This document shows positions 1 through 8,800 of a stretch of DNA of 26,454 bases, piece after piece. The notes beneath the pieces are model-generated. The model was given only the letters and a program-made list of their open reading frames with translations, was not told the origin of the DNA and made no database searches. Every line of letters starts with the position of its first letter. The first letter of the stretch is position 1. Source of the stretch: Phytophthora quininea (taxonomy: Eukaryota > Oomycota > Peronosporomycetes > Peronosporales > Peronosporaceae); assembly GCA_011947345.1 (NCBI GenBank), contig JAAVTG010000925.1, positions 1 to 26,454 of the forward strand. The letters are read 5' to 3'. Made by a program: the position numbers and the translations under genes.

Positions 1-2
1 TG

Positions 3-723
3 GAAGTGTCGAAGGCGGATCCACCTAAGCCCGAGAAGACCAAGGCCAAATCTTCAAAGGCAAAGCTGCTGACAAAATGTCGGCAGAGACCAAAGGTACG
101 AATCCATCGGCTTCAACGTCGCCCACGACACACAGAAGAAAGCTGAGCAAAGAGACTTCTTCATCACCAGCAAAGCCTCAAGTACCAGAAACGTTCTACC
201 AAGTCGCCGACGAAGAAATCGAGCTGGTTAAAATCCGAGAAGAAAGCAAAGCAAGAAGCGCCAGCCAAGACGGAAACTGCCAAGGAATCACCGACGAAGA
301 CCGATGCGAAGGCTACCTCGCCAAAGAAAGTCGCAGAAAAGATAGAGACTGCCACTATATCTGCTAAGCCCGATTCTGCTAAGGCAGCAGTTCCGGGCAA
401 TGCCAGTGAAGACAGAACAAGGCACGGAGACAGCGCAGGACGTGGCACAAACCACCGATGCTAAGCAAGTCCAGCTTGAGATTAACGCCGCAGCTTTGCC
501 AGCAGCTCAACCTGCAGCGGCGAGCACTACTGCTGCAACGGATGAAGGCGCTGTGAAATCGCCATCGACGCACATCGCCATTGATCCTACCCCAGTAGTG
601 ATACCTGCCGAGACATCAGTCTCGGTTGCAAAGGCACCTGGGGCGGACGTTGCGGGAATGAAGGCTGAAGCTGAGAGCGAGGACGTAAAACCAGTTTGCA
701 CCGCCGACTGCTCCGTCATGTAA
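3..723 (+). CDS. Lys/Ala/Pro-rich hypothetical protein with C-terminal CaaX-like box (5' partial)
   Basis: The gene enters from the left edge and ends at TAA 721-723. I do not recognise a family. The N-terminal visible part is strongly Lys/Ser/Pro/Thr-rich with repeated short SPTK/SPKK-like units, resembling histone-H1-like or microtubule-associated low-complexity tails. The C-terminal third (400-723) is Ala/Val/Thr-rich. Coding signal moves between frames: frame 3 at the start, frame 2 around 77-190, frame 3 around 150-395, frame 1 from about 395. That implies about three small indels or unseen introns. The last four residues are C-S-V-M, which fits a CaaX prenylation box with Met at X, so the product could be farnesylated; this is inference. 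The gene is tail-to-tail with the next one, 53 bp apart. Confidence 0.5.
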
Positions 724-776
724 GCGGAAGACCAGGAAAAGGAACCACCACCTCGCCAAATTTATCATAGCAAGCA

Positions 777-3700
777 CTACTGCATATTATGCACCTTCGG
801 GCAATCACCTTCATCTGAGCTTTCGTCCAAAAGTTTCTCGTAAATGCGTGACATCGTATCAAATGCTACTTGGCGGAAGTCCTCGAGCTCCATGTCGCCA
901 CGTTCACGCTGCTGATCTCGTCGCTCATACTGCAGCGCGGCGGCAGCACTTTCACGACGTGCAATTCGCTGAAGACGTTTTTGTTCTACTCTTTCCTGCT
1001 CTCGGACTCGCTCGTCCCCGTTGGTACTGATCATAAATCCCTCCGAGCGCAAGTATGGCTCAGCCAGAAGCCCACGTTGCTGATTACGGACGGATCGGAA
1101 CTCCATGGACGAGTTTTCTAGCACTAGAGGAGCGTAGATGGGATCCATCGAGAGTGACAGTGCTCGACGAACAAACATCACTTGCAGTGCCGTCGTAGGT
1201 GAGCAAAAGCTGAGGCCTTTCGGAGCCCCGGTCGTTGGCAATCGTGTGTACGTTGCGCTCGATCCACCGCTTCAGCCGACGTAATTCCGTACACTCGGCC
1301 AAGCAAAGAGCTGCAACAAGCCCCGTACGGCCGTGGCCAAGACGACTGAAGATGTACACGTTCTTGCCTGAACGGAGTCTAGGCTCGACTTGTTCAGCAA
1401 GAAACTTGACAAGATCCTGCTCACTTTCTGGTACGCCGTCATGGGCGATTGGGAAGTGTAGGAACTCCAGCCGCAGTGTTGCCAGGCGCGATACCTCGTT
1501 TGACGCCTTAGTAAATTGCTGTAGGGCCAGCTGTAGCTTTTGCTCAAGTGTTTCGCGGATTTGTCTCGATCTCGCCTCTTCGAGTGCGTCTTCCTCTACT
1601 TGTTGGTGTAGTGCCATCGATGCCCTTCGCTGCCTGTTGTCGCTTGTTCCTGAACTTCCCATAGCAGCAACTGCAGTTTTAGCGGCGTCCGTATCAAACT
1701 CTGTGAGCGCTTGTCTCGCCAGCTCGACGTGCCGTTTGCTGACAGTCTCTGCCCCAAAAGCTCTGTGCAAAGTGCCTGGTATTTAGTCCGAACTTGACGT
1801 TCATAACTCCACTCTGTAGCGGAAGCTTCGGTCGTCTCCATATCGCTTAATTCCTGAGGTGTCATGAGGCACACGAACACGCTCATTTGTTGTAGCAATA
1901 CGCTCGTCGTGAAGTCAGTGCGTGAAACAAGTCGGCGGGCCTCCCGAAAAGCTGGACCCACGGGATATACTCCAGCCAGCACACGAGTGTGGATGACCCA
2001 GTAGGAATTATCCACCGGGCCTGCGTGGTTCGCTCGGAACAACTTGAACGCAGCCGCATCCTCGACAACTAATTGGCTTCCCGGTGCAGCAGCTTTATCT
2101 TGCGGAGTACGCCGACGGGCACCAATACGGGGCAGTTTGGGCAACATCCCTTTCATGCCGTGGCCCGGGTGCCATGTGACAGCAGGAGGCGGTAGGGGTT
2201 GACTAGGTCCGACTGCTACACGCCATAGCCGAATTGCGTTACGTTGCCACTCGACAGCTTTGCGAATGAGGAACGTGTACAGCTTTCGTGCCTCTACTTG
2301 GCGACGGCGATATCGTTCGAGGGCATCCATTGACGACCCTGCCATAGCAGCTAGGTGACGTTCTCGCTCTCGTCTTCTTTCACCCATTCGTCGTGCCCAA
2401 CCTTGCAGAACGATTGCAGCTCGTCTCCGATTTTCTCGCTCCTCCCATTCGCGATGTCGAGTGACGTAGTCTCTCCAGAGTCGCCACGCGAACCCAGCAT
2501 ACACAAAGAAGCTGATCCAGAATGGTGCGGAGATGTTGCTTACACACGCTCCGGGTAGACCAAGTCGTGTTGTGCCACCATGAAGAAACGAATGCGAGTT
2601 GCAGGCGGCCAAGGAATAGGTACAGCCGTGTTTTCATTAATCCCACAGGGAATATTTTCATAAGGGATAACGTCTTCTTCTCGCAAATGGTCTTCACGAC
2701 CAATTGCTTCCATCCACCTTCGATAACTCCACGTTCCTCGTGACAGTTCCGTGCGAAACTTGACGTCATCCTGACGCCAAAGGCGCACGGCAAAGTCGCG
2801 ATCAAGAGCATCGACAGTCTCCGTAATAATTTCATCGAGAAGCTCTGAAGATGGAAAAGCTTCCTCCAATATTTTCACCATCAACAGAACTCTCGAACTC
2901 GTTCCACACTCGTAAGCGTCCTCCGGTCCGTTCGCGTCGGAATTTACTGCGTCCTATCTGCTCAGCTGTAACAACAGCACGGAAAGCAGCCAGTTGAGTC
3001 GGGAACACGCCAATCTCCTGAGGCCAATACGATTCACCCAGACTATCTCCGTCATTGCTGCTTAAGTCCCAACCAGGAAGCACTAACGAGGCGCGGAAGA
3101 AGCCGTTGGGAAGCGCCTCCACACCTCGAAGCCATAGCACTCGATGATAAAAGGTATCTCCGCCCGACCGTGTGGCTGTGTCTAAAGACACCAAAGTTCC
3201 ATGCAGTAATTCACGTGGCCACCGCGCACAGTCTGGAGCCCGAAAGAAAATGCTGGTTCCTGTCGGCAATGCCAACCGAGACTCCTCCAGTTGGATGGTT
3301 GACATCTTAGGTGGTGATTCTACTTGCCCTTGAGCGAGGACGTCTTCATAGGGTGGATGCTCCGCTGTAAAGCGCAGTTCAAGCTGCTCCTCAGGGACTT
3401 CACGTGGAGTTTCACATGCTTGAATACGTATGTTGTGCATCGATAACGAAGGAATCTTAACACGCAATAATGTCAACCACTTTTGGTGAATATTCTGTCA
3501 GCGAAGCACTTACGATGTGGATGGCATCTATGCATCGAAAACACAGCGCTAGACTGCAATCTTCGCAAGCAAATACAGCAACATCAGAGCTGCATTCTTC
3601 ACACGGCTGCGGTTCATGCTCATCAAAGCTTGGAGCATCACAACTAATACCTTGGTCTCCCGTAATCCTGGCATCTTTCAGCTTTGAAGTAGTTTCTATA

Positions 3701-4032
3701 AGCGCCCGCAGATCCGCCTCGTCCGTGATTTCAGGAAAGCTTGCTTGGATCCAAGGAGCAACGAAATTGTCGAAAAGACTTTCTTCCTGCTCCATTGCAC
3801 GGGCATTCGCGCCGTCGTCTTCACCGATGATTTCGTCCTCTTGTTGACTCGGCTCGTCTTCTTCCGTAACATCTTCTAATGGCGAGCTCCGTTCACTAGT
3901 TTCGTCGGTGTGGGGCTCTTTTAGAAGTGTAGCTGCTGCGCCCTCAGGTTCGCCGGATTTGCTTAGGTCGACTTGATTTCCACTCTCGTGATCATCGCCT
4001 GCGTCGTGCGAGACGCGTTCGCTGTTGATCAT
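777..4032 (-). CDS. B-box zinc finger / IQ-motif / phosphatase-like (catalytic Cys lost) protein
   Basis: About 1065 residues in two exons (4032-3514 and 3455-777). The N-terminus is acidic, followed by a B-box-type zinc finger with spacing C-x2-C-x8-C-x2-C-x4-C-x2-C-x4-H-x7-H. The last His comes from exon 2, which supports the 58-bp phase-0 intron. The middle holds a Trp/Arg-rich helix with an IQ-like motif (about 2375-2435). The C-terminal region matches the bacterial/oomycete dual-specificity or tyrosine phosphatase pattern: an LAGVYPVG element, an FPI-D-PES element, then the P-loop position, which reads FSRLGHGRTG where HCxxGxxRTG is expected. Cys is replaced by Ser (AGT, 1345-1347) and His by Phe, so it is probably a pseudophosphatase. 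Four one-base frame changes lie near 2880-2896, 2540-2565, 1751-1775 and 1205-1208. They cancel overall, and the coding between them is coherent. An alternative is that one or two are very short introns. The substrate or partner is unknown. Confidence 0.72.
3456..3513 (-). other. Intron of the B-box/phosphatase-like gene
   Basis: The donor is GTAAGT at 3513 and the acceptor TTAAG ends at 3456, giving 58 bp in phase 0. Splicing joins DAIHI to IPSLSMH and completes the B-box His pair. Read-through would stop after about 14 more codons. Confidence 0.82.
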
Positions 4033-4607
4033 TTACGACTCCAACTGGTTTCCATAGACCACCAATTAGTTGTCATACAACCCTCTCTTGAAAGCTAAAG
4101 CGTAGTCCTTGCCTTAGCCACACCACGAGAAAACGACTTGCTGTGTGTTGCATTCTTGAAACGTCGCAACCTGCAAATACGGGCAATCATTTCAACGTCG
4201 ACAAACAACGCGGGCTTTCAGGATTAACGCTACATGTTCTCTGTGTTCCAAGCCTAATAAGGCGGTGGCAATATCCACCACCAGCCATGATGCTACTCCA
4301 CGGACTACCATATATGTGCTGTGTTCGATAATCGTGGCACGAGCGTCACTCCTTCTGTGTGAAACTCATCGTGATCTCCCGTTTTTCTGTTCTTTTTCAT
4401 GTCGAGCCTTCAATTCAGCTGATGTTATGTTGTGTGTGTTGTGGTGGTGGTTTGTCATCGCTGCGTTGATATGAACTCGGTCTTCTTGTCCTCACGCGCA
4501 ACTAGACTTGCCTGTGTGATGAGCTGCTTTACTACACTAGCAGCTCAGGATTTCTTCACTGGCCAGCAGGCTCGAAAGAATGTGTTTGCTTGTGCCAGTA
4601 TAGCTTC
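4033..4607. other. Intergenic: promoter side of the B-box gene and 3' side of CNOT4
   Basis: I find no convincing gene. The short open frames here (for example 4143-4331 and 4265-4474) have no recognisable composition. The stretch must contain the promoter of the B-box gene and the CNOT4 3' UTR, both on the minus strand. I saw no clear oomycete initiator match and no strong poly(A) signal. Confidence 0.6.
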
Positions 4608-7371
4608 CTAACTGTTGTTGACCAGCGAGCCCGATTGCCGGTAGAGTCCACCGCCAAATTCGTTGAGCAGTCGACTGTCCTCACCATTCTGAGGAGCCAT
4701 TGAGGATGGCGAATTGAAACCATACAAATTGCTCGAGAAGCCACTAGGTGGCTGAGGGGCCAGCGCTGGGTCGTAGAATGACGATGGCGTCGCACTAGAT
4801 GTCCGACGCAAGTTTCCTTGTCCTTCAAAACCCAGTGAGCTCAGACTCCCACCGTCCCAAGCGTCTGGAGAGACCAATCCATCCCCAGCACTCTGGCTGC
4901 GCTCAAACAGTCGACGCCCCGGGCTGCGACCTCGACCAGCGCTAGAGCTACGAACAGGGGTATTGTTCGCACCACCAATACCTCCTGAGCCGGGTCCAGC
5001 CATGCTGGGGTAGTCACCGCCAAAGCTTATGTTCACGTTCGGCAGCATTTCCTGAAGGAAGGCTAACCCAGATGATGTCCCAGCTCCGCCGCTCAACGCC
5101 CCGCTACCAGTAAAGGGCAAGTCGTTACCGCGGAAGTCACCGCCAAACGAGCTTCGCGACGGGTGCGGCGGCAAAGGAGCATTGCGTGAACTTCCCAATG
5201 GCGGAAATCCTGATCGGTCCACCGCAGACGGGAACCCAGGAGCTGCTGGTGGAGCATTTCCAACGCGTGACGCATCGAAGCCGCTAAACGAACTGCGACT
5301 GTTGTTAACCTTCGTGCCATCCAACAACTCGTACCCTTGCTGTTGCGAACCTGCATTCATCGAATTGGCAAAAGAAAACCGCGAGGTATGAGTATCCTTG
5401 GGAGGCCCAGCCAGAGGTGCTCCGTGTGTCATCGGAGTGGGGTCCAACTGAACCCCTAACAGCCCTGCAAGAGCCTCAGAAGACTCGTTCCGCTGACTGA
5501 AAATGGCATCGATCGAAGCAAATGAGGAAGACGCGCTGGTGGCCGTCGTTAAGACTGGAGCTGCAGGTGGGAACGGGTCGTGTGCACTAGAAGACACGCT
5601 TGAAGATCCCCAGCCGTCATTTGACGGTGTAACCAACTGATGGGCACTGCTAGCACGACGAATACCACCTTCAAATCCGAGACCAAACGGACTGTACACA
5701 CCCGTCGCACTGCTCGTAGCAGGCTGCTCCTCACTCTGGGCCGCTGCTGGGGTTGGGAACGGTTGTGCCCATGCCGGTTCTTGAGTTGACGATCCAGTCG
5801 CAAGTTTAAGAGCTTGTAGCGGCCCCATGACGTCTTCCACTGGTTTTGCGTCCTTCTCCCGAGATGTGTCTACGCGAAGTTGTGGCTTCTTGTTGTGTTT
5901 TGAATCTTCTGCTGTTGATGTTGGGGGTGATGTTGATGACGAGGAGGATGTAGCTGCTGGCAATGCTGATCCTTCTCCATCCACTGGGGGTTCTGGTGCT
6001 GCAGTGTCTGCGTAACTGCTGCTACCACCTGTGACGATTTTGCTATATGATTTTTCTCGAGACAGCGTCCTAGATGGAGGAGGCGCGCTTCGAGCTCCGG
6101 CATCTACCCGGTCCGGAGACGACGATCCTGAGCTACTATTGCTATCGCCCTGCCGTAATTTGGAGATTGCTGCTGCGCTCTGTGCGTGTCGTTCTGAATC
6201 TCGATAGTGTCCGTCTCTGTCGTCGCTATGTAGTCTGATTCCTGTCGATGCTCTAGCGGGTGACGGAGCTCTAGCACTAGTGGATACTGCTGGCCTGGAC
6301 TGTGCATTTGGTCTATGTGGAGGTGGGAATCTGGAGCCTTCCCGCTCCTCGCAGTGTCCATTGGCCATCGACATATCTCGGAACGCTTTCCCAGAATGTA
6401 ATGCTACAAGACACGTCAACTTCCGTTAGATGGACGCCACAACGCTTCGGATCCGATTCGTAAATTGCCCAACCTGACTGCATCTCCTCCTTGGTAAAAC
6501 TATCGTCTTCGTCGCCCAGTTCGTGTAAATATAAGCAGTCAGGGTTGTTACACTGCATATTGCGTAGGAAAAATTGCAATACTTGGTCGTTCCGAACGAT
6601 GCCCTACAAGCAACCAATCAGTACACTATCCCAGGCAAGTCAGCAGCAAAAGTTAACAAACCCACCGAAGCTGACTCCCGTCCAAATAAAATCCGTCTAT
6701 TGCCACGATGCAACACAGCGCGTCGTCCTTGTTGGCGAACGTAATGTAGGCGCTGGCGGTGGAGTTCGCTCGGTCCATATTCAAGTGCGACTTGTTGACC
6801 ACAGCCTTGACGATTTTTCCATACTGTCCGAAACACTCGTGCGACCGAAGAATCTGCTCCACCACACGATAGAAATACAATTAAACCTTGCCCAATCATC
6901 AAATAAAAGAAAAGTATTTCTCTCACATCTTCCTCTGCAAAGTGCACGGGCAGGCCGATGACGTAGACCAAATTGCGCTGCATGACGCGCACGTTCTGCA
7001 GACTCTTGCGGTTCACGTTGCTCTGCTTGGCCTGCGCCGCCGAGCGCCGCTCGTTCTTCTCCTTCTGGCGACGCGCCTTGGTGCGTCGCACCACTGCAGA
7101 GTACCATGCACAACGTCAAATTGCTAAGCCCAAACAGTGAGTTCTAACGACAGTCGACGCACTCCTCCCGGTCCAGCGGGTTCTTCTGCTTGGACAGCTC
7201 GGCATAGGGCTGGCGGCAGGCCGGACAGAGCCCGTTGTACTCGTTCTTGATCTGGTGCCAGCACCAGAGACAGACTTGGTAGCCGCAGGGGCAGGCGTTG
7301 AACGTCTGGTCCGTCAGGTCCAGCTCCTCCATGCAGAGCGGGCAGCAATCGGGTTCCTCTTCGTCGGCCAT
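4608..7371 (-). CDS. CNOT4: CCR4-NOT complex subunit 4, RING E3 ubiquitin ligase (CNOT4/Not4)
   Basis: Five exons: 7371-7152, 7093-6927, 6853-6666, 6603-6474 and 6403-4608, about 833 residues. The N-terminal C4C4 RING has C10-x2-C13, C27-x-C29, C34-x2-C37 and C49-x2-C52, with the Not4 hallmarks CGYQ and GLCPACR. It is followed by a basic helix, an RRM (VYVIGLP as RNP2-like, AYITFANKDDA as RNP1-like) and a C-x8-C-x4-C-x3-H zinc finger. This order is diagnostic of Not4, which ubiquitylates ribosomal and other targets with E2 Ubc4/5-type enzymes within CCR4-NOT in mRNA decay and translation quality control. The remaining about 600 residues are Ser/Pro/Gly-rich and probably disordered. One A is missing from the A-run at 6569-6573 (plus strand), which breaks frame within the CCCH finger. 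With it restored, all exon phases fit and the total length is a multiple of three. Intron 1's donor (GTCGTT at 7151) is non-canonical beyond GT; a GTTAGA three bases inward is an alternative. Confidence 0.93.
6404..7151 (-). other. Four short introns of CNOT4
   Basis: The introns are 7151-7094 (58 bp, donor uncertain), 6926-6854 (73 bp, GTGAGA...GAGCAG, phase 0), 6665-6604 (62 bp, GTGGGT...TTGTAG, phase 2) and 6473-6404 (70 bp, GTTGGG...TTGTAG, phase 1). Each junction restores the conserved Not4 reading across it, and unspliced frames hit stops within a few codons. Coding exons lie between these introns; the coordinates span the whole set. Confidence 0.78.
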
Positions 7372-8126
7372 AGCTTCGAGTGGCTGTATGAGGGGGCGAG
7401 TGTTAGAGGGGGAAGTGGAGGGGGCAGCACGAGAGGGCGAGAGGCGCTACGGGTCCTACTTGGTTAGTGACGGGGGCGACTTCGCTCTTTCTCTTTCTGG
7501 AGGCGGCTGATCCTTTCAATTTTGCCGCCGACTGCCTGAAACCGTGAGTGAAAGCTTGTTTGAGAGGAAATATGCTGTTTACTGTTTTGTGTGGAAAGAT
7601 GGTAGCAAAGTGGGTTTTGACCAGGGAAATGTAGATGAGAAGAACGGCTTCGATGGAGAAGCCATGGCGACGACAGCGGTAGGTTTTGCCGACGAGTGGA
7701 TTCCAGTGCAGTGTAAGCAAAATGTCATCGGTGGTTTTGTCGTCAAGACGCAAGTTCGATGGTTTCCGAGGAACGAAAAGGCAACATGCCGTCTGTCCTC
7801 ACTTTGGCTCGATGACAACGCCGCTCCTGTCGAGACACAGCCGACCCACCCGTTTGCTACACAATTGCTGTCCCATGCAGTGTGACCAGCATGTTAGTCC
7901 TGCTGCTGCTTACAAGCGTGTTGGCGTTTTTCCTGGCGTGGCTCTCCATCCCATGACGTTGAAGTTACCGCCAGTCATTTGTCAAACGTTGAGCCTTCCA
8001 TACAAATGCCAAGTCTATCGAAGCGACACAGCCCATCTCCTTCCACCATTTGTCACTTTCTACAACCCTGCAGAGTTTAACCAGCTCATTCCTGCTTTTG
8101 CCACACACACACACCCGGCCCAAGTG
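7372..8126. other. Divergent intergenic region between CNOT4 and the orphan gene at 8127
   Basis: The first 120 bp upstream of the CNOT4 start are purine-rich on the plus strand, so C/T-rich on the CNOT4 strand, as in many 5' UTRs. An open frame runs in phase with the downstream gene from 7686, but its composition (many Cys/His/Pro, no bias) looks non-coding. The initiator at 8084-8099 argues that transcription starts inside it. I see no other gene. Confidence 0.55.
8084..8099 (+). promoter_or_regulatory. Oomycete initiator-like core promoter of the gene at 8127
   Basis: The sequence GCTCATTCCTGCTTTT matches the published oomycete initiator consensus GCTCATTYYNCAWTTT at 14 of 16 positions, including the whole invariant GCTCATT. 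It lies 28 bp before the ATG at 8127, the usual distance. It decides the start in favour of 8127 over upstream in-frame ATGs. Confidence 0.7.
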
Positions 8127-8750
8127 ATGCACGGCCTGCAGCAGCCTTCGTTCTTCCCCACGGCCAAGGAGCTATCCAGTGGCGTGCAGTGGTTCAAGGA
8201 CCACCCGGTGCTGGCCGCGGCCGCCGCCACCGCCGTGTCCGTCATCACGTACCTCAACGCGCTGGAGCTGGAAGACGCCGCCGACGGCTCGGAGCCCAGC
8301 AGAGCCCGCCGCCTGGCCAAGCCGTCGCTGTCCCGCAAGAACTCGGGCCACAACAGCGACGGCAAGCTCTCGGCCGCTGTCAGCTGGTGCGACGAGCACG
8401 GCGGCAGCCTCACGCAAGTGTTCGAGGCAGAGACGCGGAGCTCGAGGAGAGACGACAGCGACAGCGACGACGACGTGGCCGAGAGCTTCCTCGAGCCGTT
8501 CGTGCAGCACCGCCAGCTGACGACGCTGCGCAAGAGCTGCACGACGCAGACACTGGCGGATGTGGGCGCTGCGTCGCCATCCGAAGAAGTGGACGCGGCG
8601 CAGACCGAGAGTCCGCAGTGGGGCTGGTATGTGCCGATCACGCCGCCGCAAGACCAGTTTGTGCAGAACTCAAGGGAGTCGGTGGTAGCGTCCTGTTCAG
8701 AGGAGGTGGAGAAACCCATGCGACGGTCCGTCTCGGGTAGCATTTCGTAA
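8127..8750 (+). CDS. Orphan 207-residue protein with N-terminal hydrophobic segment
   Basis: I do not recognise the family. The start ATG at 8127 is chosen because an initiator sits just upstream. The protein opens with a short amphipathic stretch, then an Ala/Val-rich hydrophobic segment at about residues 24-44 (five consecutive Ala, then TAVSVITYL) that could be a membrane anchor. A Ser/Arg-rich region, an acidic Asp/Ser run (DDSDSDDD) and a C-terminal block with PQWGWYVPITPP follow. The aromatic block looks conserved rather than low-complexity and is probably the functional part. No frameshift is seen. The gene is tail-to-tail with the coiled-coil gene, 50 bp away. A small membrane- or organelle-associated protein is a guess only. 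Confidence 0.62.
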   Translation: MHGLQQPSFFPTAKELSSGVQWFKDHPVLAAAAATAVSVITYLNALELEDAADGSEPSRARRLAKPSLSRKNSGHNSDGKLSAAVSWCDEHGGSLTQVFEAETRSSRRDDSDSDDDVAESFLEPFVQHRQLTTLRKSCTTQTLADVGAASPSEEVDAAQTESPQWGWYVPITPPQDQFVQNSRESVVASCSEEVEKPMRRSVSGSIS

Positions 8751-8800
8751 GGTTGGTGTGTGTTATTGGAGCTGGAATGTAGTTGACATTGATGCAGTCT

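Noticed and set aside
7686..8126. An in-frame 147-codon extension upstream of the orphan gene at 8127.
   Set aside because: Composition is non-coding and an initiator lies at 8084-8099, so transcription begins inside it.
8060..8743. A 227-codon minus-strand frame opposite the orphan gene.
   Set aside because: Shadow of the plus-strand gene; Ser/Cys-rich without motifs, and it would run into the initiator of the opposite gene.
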